From Candidatus Zhuqueibacterota bacterium (GTDB taxonomy: Bacteria > Zhuqueibacterota > Zhuqueibacteria > Thermofontimicrobiales > Thiofontviventaceae), in contig JAFGOE010000116.1 in assembly GCA_016926625.1 (NCBI GenBank), positions 1-64,000 on the forward strand: 64,000 bases of DNA. The letters run 5' to 3'. The notes beneath the pieces were generated by a model, which was not told the origin of the DNA, made no database searches, and saw only the letters and a list, made by a program, of their open reading frames with translations. Made by a program: the position numbers and the translations under genes. How positions within the stretch are numbered: the stretch's first letter is position 1; each line of letters starts with the position of its first letter. Below are positions 8,755 to 17,144 of this stretch, one piece after another.

Positions 8755-9336
8755 CTATTTTTTCTCTGTATTCGTATCGATTTTCACATCATTGAGTTCC
8801 GGGATATTTAATTTATCGCCCAATTTCCCCAGCTGCTCCGGATCTATTTTCCCGGCAATATTAATGAACACGGCTTCATGATCTCCGTTATCCAGTACCA
8901 TCAGGGTTAATCCCTGCATTTCATCGGCCTTGTCGAATAACGTGAATATCTCCACTCGCTCATCCTGCTCCTTAACCCTGACCATGGCTTCCCAGTTTTT
9001 ACTCGTTAATTTTTTTGATACATCCTTCATCAACGTTAATACCTTATTTTCATCCTTTCCTTCGAGCGAAAACACATTCACCTTGATCACGACGAGGTTA
9101 TCCAACAATTTGGACAAATCCGGATCCTCCTTCTGTGTCGCTTTTGACACAAACTTAAGCAATGGTCCCCGAATAAATACTTCTACCGTTTCCTCAGCAT
9201 CCATGAATCCTTCTAAATTACCAAAATCGACATACCCCGGATGATTTTTATAGGCATCGTCTGCGCTCGATAAGGCCGGAAAGCACAGCATGATGACTAA
9301 TAGAAATGTTATATTATAAACTAAAGTCCTTTTCAT
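8755..9336 (-). CDS. DUF4252-family secreted protein
   Basis: A 193-residue protein with a Sec signal peptide (MKRTLVYNITFLLVIMLCF, cleavage probably after SSA) and a DUF4252-like domain. Members are typically encoded beside ECF sigma factors in Bacteroidota and relatives and have no known activity. The start at ATG 9336 follows GGAGG with a five-base spacer. The gene begins inside the end of the anti-sigma gene (23-base overlap), so translation is probably coupled. Its partner lipoprotein is 15 bases downstream. Confidence 0.8.
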   Translation of the reverse strand: MKRTLVYNITFLLVIMLCFPALSSADDAYKNHPGYVDFGNLEGFMDAEETVEVFIRGPLLKFVSKATQKEDPDLSKLLDNLVVIKVNVFSLEGKDENKVLTLMKDVSKKLTSKNWEAMVRVKEQDERVEIFTLFDKADEMQGLTLMVLDNGDHEAVFINIAGKIDPEQLGKLGDKLNIPELNDVKIDTNTEKK

Positions 9337-9901
9337 TTTGTCCTCCATTTAACATGGTTTTGATGGTTATATCGAGTGATTGCTCCAGGGGCTTCAACAG
9401 CTTACCCGCCGGCACTCTCTCTTTTAACAGATTTTCTGTTTTACTTGAATAGCGATGAATATAAGCCAGAGCAAGATGGATGTCCTGTTTTGCCTTCTCG
9501 ATTTCAAGTTCCGTATACATACCTTGTACGTTTTGTTCGTGATGATAAACGTTATACATCATTAATGAGAACAACGCAAAAGCAACAGCGATCGTCGCAT
9601 ATTTAAGTTTCCAGGAAGTGACCTTATACCTATTAGTCAGCCAGTCAAAAAACTCTGCGATACGTGTTGACGAATTTGCCGTTCTGTGTTCGATGCGTTC
9701 CAAAACATCCCTGGTGACTCGATCAGGACATTTTAGACTCGGAAGTCTGCTCACCTGATTTCTCATTATCAACTGAATATCAAATTCGCGTCGGCAAGCA
9801 TCACAATGTCCAAGATGAAGATCTATCTCCTCCTTCAATGCATCGGTGATGTCACCATCCAGATAATCGATCAATTTCTCGAGACACATTATACAATTCA
9901 T
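9314..9901 (-). CDS. Zinc-finger anti-sigma factor
   Basis: A 195-residue membrane anti-sigma factor. The N-terminus carries a zf-HC2-type zinc site (CIMCLEKLIDYLDGD and, at about 29-36, HLGHCDAC). One transmembrane helix follows near residues 100-120 (YATIAVAFALFSLMMYNVY), and the rest, about 75 residues, should lie outside the cytoplasmic membrane. It is expected to hold the adjacent ECF sigma factor inactive. Its start lies four bases after the sigma stop codon, and its own end overlaps the next gene. The signal sensed is unknown. Confidence 0.9.
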   Translation of the reverse strand: MNCIMCLEKLIDYLDGDITDALKEEIDLHLGHCDACRREFDIQLIMRNQVSRLPSLKCPDRVTRDVLERIEHRTANSSTRIAEFFDWLTNRYKVTSWKLKYATIAVAFALFSLMMYNVYHHEQNVQGMYTELEIEKAKQDIHLALAYIHRYSSKTENLLKERVPAGKLLKPLEQSLDITIKTMLNGGQNEKDFSL

Positions 9902-9905
9902 TCTA

Positions 9906-10442
9906 TCACTCCGTTTGATACGCTTTCTTCAAAAAATTGATACGCTGCGCTAACGTTCTCCTTCCTCTGTGCAGGTATACTTTGATCGTGTTCACAGGCA
10001 GAGATAGAGTCTCTGCGATCAATTCATAAGGACAATCCTGAATATCCCTCATAATAAGAATTGTCCGTATTTTCTCCGGTAACTTCGATATCTCACGAAG
10101 GATATTTTCCTGAAAATCTTCGTAAATAACATATTGTTCCGGAGTGGGAGATGAGTCCTGAACATTTTCTAACAAGTAACTACCGTAATCATCATCACAT
10201 TCGGCATCAAGCAAGGTTTCCTTTTTCTTCCGGTACGAATCGATACAAAGGTTTCTGGTGACGCGGCACAACCATCCATAGACAGCCTTCTTATCGACTC
10301 GATCCGCATGATTCCACAGTCGCAGGAACACTTCCTGCACGATGTCCTCAGAATCTTGTTTCGAACCGGTAAAATAATATGCTTGCGTATAGATTTGATT
10401 CTTGTATCTATTCATTATATTTTTAAATTCATCCGTTCTCAT
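9906..10442 (-). CDS. ECF-type RNA polymerase sigma factor
   Basis: A 178-residue sigma-70 family ECF factor with region 2 (about 10-75, including DSEDIVQEVFLRLWNHA and the Trp/Arg-rich -10 recognition helix) and region 4 (about 115-170, PYELIAETLSLPVNTIKVYL, a helix-turn-helix that reads the -35). It heads an operon with its anti-sigma factor and two secreted DUF4252 proteins. GAGGAG sits directly against the ATG, which is unusually tight. A TATAAT on the minus strand lies just upstream of that, so a very short leader is possible. The true start could also be at Met10. Confidence 0.9.
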   Translation of the reverse strand: MRTDEFKNIMNRYKNQIYTQAYYFTGSKQDSEDIVQEVFLRLWNHADRVDKKAVYGWLCRVTRNLCIDSYRKKKETLLDAECDDDYGSYLLENVQDSSPTPEQYVIYEDFQENILREISKLPEKIRTILIMRDIQDCPYELIAETLSLPVNTIKVYLHRGRRTLAQRINFLKKAYQTE

Positions 10443-10507
10443 CTCCTCTATTATAACGGATAAAGGGGGGATAATGTTACAGGGGATTTTTTACTACTGA
10501 GAACATA

Positions 10508-10770
10508 GAGGGCACAACACCTCCTCTAAAAGCTTGGACACGAAGATGATGAAGGAAACGGAGGATAAAAAACCCTTACATATAACCGTTTGGAAGAAAA
10601 GCTTATTTTTTAATTAAAATAAAAATTAAAATCTAATGTTGAAGATAATGATTGAAATTATTATTAATCAATCATTACCTTCAGGTGGTGGGTGTGGGGC
10701 TTCGTGGGCTTCGTGTCCCAGCTTTTGAAGGGAGGTGCAAGGGGGCTCTGTGCCCTCTGTGCCCTCTGTG
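10508..10770. repeat. Imperfect inverted repeat with tandem TGTGCCCTC units
   Basis: The 364-base gap upstream of the sigma gene has no gene. Its left arm (10508-10545, gagggcaca ... agcttggacacgaag) is an imperfect reverse complement of the right arm (10709-10757, cttcgtgtcccagctttt ... tgtgccctc), enclosing about 160 A/T-rich bases. The right arm contains GGGCTTCGT twice in tandem (10698-10715) and TGTGCCCTC twice followed by TGTGG (10749-10770). This looks like a mobile-type palindromic intergenic element. I see no transposase. Confidence 0.65.
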
Positions 10771-10806
10771 GTAAAAATCTTTTGGAAAATGTTTTTCTAA
10801 ACTCCC

Positions 10807-12780
10807 TCATCGCAGTATGCACAACCTTTTGACGGCATGTTGATCCCCGGTCGACAGCTCATAGAGGTACACTCCGCTGGCCACCGGCAGACTGTTGACA
10901 TCCTGTCCATCCCATCCGAGACGGTGTTCACCCGCACTCAACTCACCGTCATAGAGTGTTCGTACCTCATGACCTAATAGATTGTAAATTCTTAAGCTGA
11001 CCTTCCCCGGGCTTTTCAGAGTGAATGGGATAGAGGTAGCCTGGTTGAAAGGATTCGGATAATTTTGATGCAGTGCAAACGTCTCCGGTTGCCGATTAGG
11101 CGGATTGGTGACCAACGTCGTTTCTTTATCGATATATTGTACGATTAATCGCGGATGGTTCATAAACCATTCATCATCGTCGTCCTCAAAATAAAAGTGA
11201 TCATTGTTCGGATAAGAATCCTCCTTTTCAAATAATAATCCGTTATTGCTCTCCGGATTATCGACCCATCCCTGCACGAGTTCGGGTGGCAATTCCACGG
11301 TACCGTCGAATTCGATCCCTTCTCCGTTTCCCTTGATGACGTACGATGCCAGCGGTTGTGGTGTTCGGTCGCTTTCTCCCCTGCATCCGGGGAGATCCCA
11401 CATCGTTCTGCCATGTCGTGCCGAATTCCAGGTGGCTTCATCATAATAAGCGGTTGAGTGACTTACGCCTCGTCCCTCTCGCCATGATTTTAAAATGGGG
11501 AAGATCTGAATAGAAGCTACATTTTGTTCCGTGGTGTACTCATCGACTCCTCCCGCGAAAATGAAGGTCAGTTTTGCCGATAGAATTTGCTTCCCTGTGA
11601 GATATTTTTCAATATCTTTGAACTGAACCAAACCCGAATTCCACCAGGTAAGCTCCAGTGTTGAAGCTCCCCGCGAACCGTAATTGCTGTCCGGATATTT
11701 CTGATACATAACCGTAGCTTCACAGGATTCGTAAACATCGTCTCCAATATTCAAGCCGTTTTGAAAAACGATGTGAGAACTTCCTCGCGGGACCACAGAA
11801 AGCACGACGTCATTTTCAAAGTCGGCTTTGACTGGATTATTCTTCAAGAGTGGATCAATCATACGACAACGAACGGCAAAATAGTGAGTACTTTCCGGAT
11901 CAAGTCCGTGAACGATCATTTCCAGATCTGAGCTAATCCACTCCGGAACGTTATAATCGATAGCAGCAGAATCCAGAGCATGATAGATCAAATATTCAAC
12001 CGGATTTTCTGTCTTTGCCGGCCACCATGATAGTCGCACGATGCCGGGCTTATCGGGATAACCGTGTAATTCAGATATGCCATGAAATACGCGCGGTACG
12101 ATGGTATTAAAGAAATTATGTAAAATCGCCGGTCCCCCTGAATTGGGATTGTTCATACTTTCGATATGTAATTGAGAACCATACAACGGCATGGATCTGT
12201 GTTTGATAAACGAAACGTAACACGTCTTCGTCCTCGCGAAAACATCGTAGCAATCCGGGACATCGACGATACTGTAACTGTGAGCTGCCCTGTCGTTATA
12301 CGGATTAGGGCAACCATCAAAGATTTCATCATCGCGGAATATATGGGCGTCCTCATTGCCATGCTCGCCGGATCTTCGGGCACATATTCCTCCCTGCGCC
12401 ATCAGAAGAAACTGCAATCCAGCGCAAAACCCGAAAGTCGGTCGACCCGGGTTTCTGAGAAGATCGACATACGAATCCAGACTTCCATCATAGAACGGGA
12501 TATCCGATGTGGATCCACCAGGGACAATAAATACATCCGCTTTTACTGAATCGGCTCGTTCCCGCGAGGCATAATACCAATTGTCAATCACTACATCACA
12601 CACATCCAGATTAAGATACCCATAGACCCGTAGCGGTTCCAACGAGGGTGGCTCGGTTGGCCTGGGACCATATTCCACACGGTAGATAAGCGGCTGTGCG
12701 GCTAATCGAAAGGCGTAACTCGAGATAATCATGTAACAGAAACAAATACTCAGCACTCGAATCCAAAAATTTCTTTTCAT
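10807..12780 (-). CDS. Secreted glutamine-amidotransferase-like / FN3 / DNRLRE protein with FlgD-like sorting domain
   Basis: About 657 residues. A signal peptide (MKRNFWIRVLSICFCYMIIS) leads to a class I amidotransferase-like domain (about 35-230) with a nucleophile elbow GFCAGLQ (Cys119) and LHIES (His205, Glu207), matching the Cys-His-Glu triad. A fibronectin-III-like domain follows (about 235-325), then a DNRLRE-type module (about 335-555, with YPDSNYGSR and TWNSARHG) and a Pro-rich linker. The C-terminal FlgD-like sorting/fold domain (about 575-657, FALHQNYPNPFN to VASGVYLYEL) is typical of secreted proteins in this group. An extracellular protein with an intact amidotransferase-type triad is uncommon; substrate unknown. 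An in-frame ATG at 12810 would add ten acidic residues before the signal, so I prefer 12780. Confidence 0.8.
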   Translation of the reverse strand: MKRNFWIRVLSICFCYMIISSYAFRLAAQPLIYRVEYGPRPTEPPSLEPLRVYGYLNLDVCDVVIDNWYYASRERADSVKADVFIVPGGSTSDIPFYDGSLDSYVDLLRNPGRPTFGFCAGLQFLLMAQGGICARRSGEHGNEDAHIFRDDEIFDGCPNPYNDRAAHSYSIVDVPDCYDVFARTKTCYVSFIKHRSMPLYGSQLHIESMNNPNSGGPAILHNFFNTIVPRVFHGISELHGYPDKPGIVRLSWWPAKTENPVEYLIYHALDSAAIDYNVPEWISSDLEMIVHGLDPESTHYFAVRCRMIDPLLKNNPVKADFENDVVLSVVPRGSSHIVFQNGLNIGDDVYESCEATVMYQKYPDSNYGSRGASTLELTWWNSGLVQFKDIEKYLTGKQILSAKLTFIFAGGVDEYTTEQNVASIQIFPILKSWREGRGVSHSTAYYDEATWNSARHGRTMWDLPGCRGESDRTPQPLASYVIKGNGEGIEFDGTVELPPELVQGWVDNPESNNGLLFEKEDSYPNNDHFYFEDDDDEWFMNHPRLIVQYIDKETTLVTNPPNRQPETFALHQNYPNPFNQATSIPFTLKSPGKVSLRIYNLLGHEVRTLYDGELSAGEHRLGWDGQDVNSLPVASGVYLYELSTGDQHAVKRLCILR

Positions 12781-12891
12781 CTCTAATGTCTCAATAGTTA
12801 ATAGGTTCATAAACTCAGCGATTTGATTGCGAATTGATGAGGCGATTCCTTCCCTGTCTTACAGATTTCACACGAATAGAGAGCGCTAAAT

Positions 12892-12940
12892 TGTTGCATA
12901 ATAGATACAAAATATTATCTAATGTTGCTTTTATGCAACA
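12892..12940. promoter_or_regulatory. Nested dyad upstream of the secreted amidotransferase-like gene
   Basis: A 10-bp perfect inverted repeat (TGTTGCATAA at 12892-12901 and TTATGCAACA at 12931-12940) encloses a second one (TAGATA 12902-12907 and TATCTA 12916-12921), about 110 bases upstream of the minus-strand gene start. The shape suits an operator for a dimeric regulator, or a hairpin in the leader. The surrounding bases 12781-13050 are A/T-rich with no gene. Confidence 0.4.
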
Positions 12941-13028
12941 CATTCATATCATAGTCAAGCACATCCAATATTATTTAACCTGTTGATTAATTGATAGTTA
13001 CTATTTCCTATAAAATCTTAGAAAAGTT

Positions 13029-13049
13029 GGTATGGAATTTGTATATAAT
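13029..13049 (+). promoter_or_regulatory. Possible promoter for the multi-hairpin RNA
   Basis: Plus strand. A consensus TATAAT (13044-13049) lies about seven bases before the first hairpin, but no good -35 box precedes it. The same stretch also fits a sigma-54-type element: GG at 13029-13030 and GT at 13041-13042, 12 bases apart, in TTGGTATGGAATTTGTA. It compares with the candidate at 21253 (TTGGCATAAATTTTGTA). Either reading puts the transcript start near 13054. Confidence 0.35.
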
Positions 13050-13053
13050 ACAA

Positions 13054-13290
13054 TCGAACATCCGATTTTGTTCGAAATAAATTGCTCTTTTTAACGAAGT
13101 ACAAAGAATAACCCGCCTCGAGAGTAAGTAATTCTATTCTGAGCGCTTACTCATCTCAATCGTTGATGTCAGGAATTCATTCCTGGCATCAGCGATTATA
13201 TCTAACATGTTTTTTATGCCACCAGTGTGACACTGTGGATACCTAAAAGGAAAGCCAGCATCATTTCGCCAGATGCTGGCTTTCTCTTAT
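13054..13290 (+). ncRNA. Candidate structured non-coding RNA with five successive hairpins
   Basis: No protein gene lies here on the plus strand, yet five stems follow one another: TCGAACA/TGTTCGA (13054-13075), GAGTAAG/CTTACTC (13122-13152), a 19-bp helix (13158-13176 with 13179-13197), a CCAC-AGTG/CACT-GTGG stem with one bulge (13219-13238), and a perfect 12-bp terminator hairpin (13251-13283) with a T-rich tail. The 19-bp helix pairs fully on the plus strand using two U-G wobbles; on the minus strand these become A-C mismatches, which favours plus-strand transcription. I recognise no known RNA family. The hairpins could also be independent elements. Confidence 0.45.
13251..13283. terminator. 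Bidirectional-type terminator hairpin
   Basis: A perfect 12-bp stem, AAAGCCAGCATC (13251-13262) with GATGCTGGCTTT (13272-13283), and a 9-base loop. On the plus strand TTTCTCTTATT runs from the end of the stem. On the minus strand the hairpin starts four bases after the histidine kinase stop and is followed by CCTTTTAGG. It can end both the kinase transcript and the proposed plus-strand RNA. Confidence 0.8.
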
Positions 13291-14855
13291 TCCATAGGTA
13301 GGTACAGCGTGACGATCGTACCTACTCCTTTTTCACTAACAATGGAAATGCGACCCTCATGTTCCTCGATAATTCGTTTAACGATCGACAATCCCAATCC
13401 CATGCCTCTTTTCTTGGTGGTGAAGTAGGGATCAAAAACCTTTTCCAGTGTCTCCGGCGGCATTCCCTCGCCCTCATCTTCTACAACGATCTCGACCATG
13501 TTCGTATCATCATGGGTTAGTGCGGTCCTGACATGAATGTTCCCATTTAATACGGACGCATCGACAGAATTTTTGAGCAGGTTCAGCAAGACGCGCTTTA
13601 TCTGTTCGCGATCGAATGGGAAATCAGGGACATTGAGTGCGAGTTCGTTTTTAATCTTCACCGGTTTGGCATCCCCCTCTATCAGAGGGGTGATAGTGCG
13701 GATCAGTTGATTGATATCATTCAGCTCGCGCTTAACCTGAGGCATGCGTGCGAATTGAGCAAACTCCTCCGATATTTTACGCAGCGATTCGACCTGTTCT
13801 TCGATTGCATTTAACGGATTGCTATCGAGCTGCATCTCAGCCTCATCGAATAGCGAACGGAGTCGGTACATCGAAATTTGAATAGGCGTCAACGTGTTTC
13901 TGATCTCATGGGAAACCCGGCGCGCTACATCCTGCCAGGCGGCTAATCGCTCGGCCTTCACCAGCTTCTGTTGACTTTCCCTCAGGTCGGTGGCCATTTT
14001 GTTGAACGAATCGATTAAAATCTTGAATTCATTCTTCGCTTCCACGTTGACTTTTGATTCAAGATCGCCCGTGGCGACGCGTTGCATGCCTTGCGCTAAT
14101 TCCTGAATTGGTCGACTGATACCGCGGGAGAGAACGCTTGCAGCATAGATGGCGATTATCGCCAAAATAATAATAAACAACGTCGCACCGGCCCAGATAA
14201 TATGATTTTCAATGACCGATTGATTAAATAGCGACAGGGATTTATAGAATTTGAGCGATTCTTCTATCTGTGTCTTTGCTCTGATGATCTCATCACTGAC
14301 ATCGAAAGCGACCACGCGAAGCAGCGAGTCTGCCGTAAATTCGTATACTTCACAAATCGACCGGTCGCCTGATTGAATGATAGCACTCGTCAAATTTTCC
14401 CTGACGATTTGAATGCGTTGATCATCCAGTATCATCGGACCAGGTGTGTCGGTCCTTGATACATCCAGAATTCGCAGTGAGCGATTATCGCGTATTATGA
14501 ATTGGCTCAAATAGAGCAATCCTTGTTCATCCAAATCCTGCTCATCAAGCCCACGCCAGTCGCCATGACTCTGGATAAAATCTTTGCCCTTATCTTCCAT
14601 CAAATACTTCATGATCTGAAGCGATGTGTCCAGGGACTCTTCCACGCCGGGCACCCGGAACATCGCCACTCCTCGTGTGATCAGCACGCTGACACCGAAA
14701 GTTAACGGTATGGCCGGGACAAGAACGAGCAGGAAAAACGTGATCGTTAATTTTGTCCGTAACCTGAAATTTTTAGGTGCTCTGCGTGAAATAATGAACG
14801 AATATACGGCAAAACCGACGATGATAATGATAATCCAGAATATAAATATTTCCAT
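13287..14855 (-). CDS. NtrY-like sensor histidine kinase
   Basis: A 522-residue membrane kinase that should autophosphorylate on His and pass phosphate to a response regulator not found nearby. There are two N-terminal transmembrane helices, an extracytoplasmic sensor region, a third membrane helix near residues 220-240, and a HAMP domain (SRPIQELAQGMQRVATGDLE). These are followed by the HisKA box with phospho-accepting His in RRVSHEIRNTLTPIQ, then the ATPase with N box LLKNSVDAS, G1 DEGEGMP and G2 GMGLGLSIV. The layout is like NtrY. I start at ATG 14855, where TAATG joins the preceding stop to this start, and not at the longer frame beginning 14945. A terminator follows directly. Confidence 0.92.
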   Translation of the reverse strand: MEIFIFWIIIIIVGFAVYSFIISRRAPKNFRLRTKLTITFFLLVLVPAIPLTFGVSVLITRGVAMFRVPGVEESLDTSLQIMKYLMEDKGKDFIQSHGDWRGLDEQDLDEQGLLYLSQFIIRDNRSLRILDVSRTDTPGPMILDDQRIQIVRENLTSAIIQSGDRSICEVYEFTADSLLRVVAFDVSDEIIRAKTQIEESLKFYKSLSLFNQSVIENHIIWAGATLFIIILAIIAIYAASVLSRGISRPIQELAQGMQRVATGDLESKVNVEAKNEFKILIDSFNKMATDLRESQQKLVKAERLAAWQDVARRVSHEIRNTLTPIQISMYRLRSLFDEAEMQLDSNPLNAIEEQVESLRKISEEFAQFARMPQVKRELNDINQLIRTITPLIEGDAKPVKIKNELALNVPDFPFDREQIKRVLLNLLKNSVDASVLNGNIHVRTALTHDDTNMVEIVVEDEGEGMPPETLEKVFDPYFTTKKRGMGLGLSIVKRIIEEHEGRISIVSEKGVGTIVTLYLPME

Positions 14856-15265
14856 TACTTCACATTGTCTTCTTGTTGTGATCTGTTTATATAGGTGGTT
14901 ACGACGAGCCCTATACCGACCGCGATGATGATCAACGGCCACCAACGATCGAGTCCGTAAATTCCCCCCGATCCGATCGCAACGAGTACCAATCCGCCCA
15001 GGAGTTTGGCCGTAAAGGGTGCTTTATACTTCGGATCGGACATCTTGATAAACGATTCAATCAGCAGAATAATACCTAATCCGACCAGTAAACAGGACCA
15101 CCAATCTCCGTCGTAAATCAGACCTATCTTCATTAAAAAGAGTGTAAGACCTAACCAGATGATCATCACACCGAACGAGATTCTTCCAATAAAGTCGATT
15201 TGTTTGTGTCGACTCATTTTGCCTGCTTCGGAGGCTACTGGTTTCTCATCTATCGTTTCTTCCAT
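14855..15265 (-). CDS. Small multi-helix membrane protein, LiaF/DUF5668-like
   Basis: A 136-residue protein with a polar N-terminus (about 25 residues) and four predicted hydrophobic helices (ISFGVMIIWLGLTLFLM, WSCLLVGLGIILLIESF, LLGGLVLVAIGSGGIYG, WWPLIIIAVGIGLVVTTY). The WWPLIIIAVGI motif is typical of the small transmembrane domain found in LiaF-like and DUF5668 proteins. The chosen ATG has GGAG nine bases upstream; the longer frame from 15346 lacks one. Its stop overlaps the kinase start by one base, so it may modulate that kinase. This role is inference. Confidence 0.8.
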   Translation of the reverse strand: MEETIDEKPVASEAGKMSRHKQIDFIGRISFGVMIIWLGLTLFLMKIGLIYDGDWWSCLLVGLGIILLIESFIKMSDPKYKAPFTAKLLGGLVLVAIGSGGIYGLDRWWPLIIIAVGIGLVVTTYINRSQQEDNVK

Positions 15266-15395
15266 GGGAACTATCTCCTTCCAAGTAAATAATTGCGTAC
15301 ACATTCGAAAAAATGCATAGTCTGTCCTCATTCGTTTGCTGTTCATTCATACGCATTTTGACGACGATTGTTACAGCAGATTTGATCGATGTGTC

Positions 15396-17120
15396 TCAGT
15401 GATACCGATTGGTAATGGGCATTCTTCGATCTTTACCGAACGCCTTCGGACTGATCTTAACACCCGGAGGTGCCTGCCTTCGTTTGTATTCACTCCTGTC
15501 GACCATGCGGATGATTCTTCTAACCAGAGCCTCATCATATCCGTATTGCACGATTCGATTCGCATCGAAATCCTTCTCGATATATAAATTTAGTATCGGA
15601 TCCAGCACATCGTACGGCGGCAGACTGTCCTCATCCTTCTGGTCCGGTCGCAATTCAGCAGAGGGTGGTTTAATGATGATGTTACGGGGGATAATCTCTC
15701 TGCCGCGGGTCGCATTAATATGATCAGATAACTTATAAACTAATGTCTTTGGCACATCCTTAATTACAGCGTATCCCCCCGACATATCCCCGTATAAGGT
15801 ACAATAACCTACACTTAATTCACTCTTATTCCCGGTAGTCAACGGCAGCCAGCCGTACTTATTTGAAAGAGCCATGAGGATATTCCCCCTGATCCGCGCT
15901 TGAATATTTTCCTCTGTGATGTCTTCAGGTGAATCGTTAAATATAGGACGCAACATCTGTTTGTACACCTCGAACGTCTGCTGAATGGGCACGGTGTACG
16001 TCCTGATTTCCAGGTTTTTAGCCAGCAATTCGGAATCCGTGATGCTTCCTGGCGATGAAAAACGTGATGGCATCATGACACCGATGACCGACTCCGGTCC
16101 AATGGCTTCCGCAGCGATGACGGCCGTCAAAGCCGAATCAATTCCGCCACTCAATCCCAGCACCGCCTGTTTAAAACCGTTTTTATACAGATAGTCCCTG
16201 GTGCCCAGGACCAGTGCCTGATAGATCTCTTCTGATTCAGATAGCTTCTCACGCAGCGAGGCTTCCTGAACATTAACTTCCTGCCGATGCGGATGGATGG
16301 GACCCAGATCGACGATCTCGATGTCGTGATCACATCGGTCATTAGTTTCAGGCATCGGAGAACGCTTTTTTATTTGCAAGACGGAAGGATCGAGATCGAA
16401 AACGATAAGTTCCTCCTTGAACTGAGCTCCTCTCAACAAAAATTTTCCAGTATCGGCGACGATCAGGCTATGACCATCGAAAACGAGCTCATCCTGTCCC
16501 CCTACCAGGTTAACGTAAAAAATATAGATACCGTTCTTCCGGGCACGATCGATGAGGATATCCTCTCTCTCACGAACCTTCTGATAATGAAAGGGAGAGG
16601 CGGAGATGTTAAATACGAACTGAGCGCCGCCATAGCGCACCTGATCTTCGGTCACACTATCCGGCATCCATATGTCTTCACAAATATTCACACCAAAGAC
16701 GACATCGCGATATTCGAAAACGAATCCTGTATTACCAGCCCTGAAATAACGTTGTTCATCAAACACATCATAATTGGGAAGATGTATTTTAGCATAGGTG
16801 CGCACTAAGTTACGGTCATGAATTACGGCAGCAGCATTCGATCTGGCCTCATGCTGATCCACAAATCCAAGGATCGCCACGATATCATCCGTATGGGGAA
16901 TGATTCTATTCAGGCTTGCCACACTATCGGTTATAAACTGTGGTTTGAACAGCAAATCCTCGGGTGGATAACCGGTGACTGCCAATTCAGGGAAAACGAC
17001 GATATCGACGTGTTTCCTCTTCGCTTCGTCGATATAATCGAGTATTTTTCTCGTATTGCCAGGGATATCACCTACCGTGGTGTTCACCTGTGCTAATGCA
17101 ATTCGTATTTTTTCGTTCAT
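15396..17120 (-). CDS. nadE: Glutamine-dependent NAD+ synthetase
   Basis: Makes NAD+ from deamido-NAD+, ATP and glutamine-derived ammonia, the last step of NAD synthesis. The 574 residues comprise an N-terminal nitrilase-type glutaminase (about 1-270) with Glu in FPELAVTGYP, Lys in KIHLPNYDVFDEQRYF and Cys in GVNICEDIW, then the synthetase domain (about 300-574) with the pyrophosphatase loop GLSGGIDSAL and a late TTGNKSE motif. It is full-length for the two-domain type. It lies between a HAD phosphatase region and the membrane protein/kinase pair on the same strand. Confidence 0.96.
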   Translation of the reverse strand: MNEKIRIALAQVNTTVGDIPGNTRKILDYIDEAKRKHVDIVVFPELAVTGYPPEDLLFKPQFITDSVASLNRIIPHTDDIVAILGFVDQHEARSNAAAVIHDRNLVRTYAKIHLPNYDVFDEQRYFRAGNTGFVFEYRDVVFGVNICEDIWMPDSVTEDQVRYGGAQFVFNISASPFHYQKVREREDILIDRARKNGIYIFYVNLVGGQDELVFDGHSLIVADTGKFLLRGAQFKEELIVFDLDPSVLQIKKRSPMPETNDRCDHDIEIVDLGPIHPHRQEVNVQEASLREKLSESEEIYQALVLGTRDYLYKNGFKQAVLGLSGGIDSALTAVIAAEAIGPESVIGVMMPSRFSSPGSITDSELLAKNLEIRTYTVPIQQTFEVYKQMLRPIFNDSPEDITEENIQARIRGNILMALSNKYGWLPLTTGNKSELSVGYCTLYGDMSGGYAVIKDVPKTLVYKLSDHINATRGREIIPRNIIIKPPSAELRPDQKDEDSLPPYDVLDPILNLYIEKDFDANRIVQYGYDEALVRRIIRMVDRSEYKRRQAPPGVKISPKAFGKDRRMPITNRYH

Positions 17121-17144
17121 ATCGTTTCATCTGCTATGTGTTAT

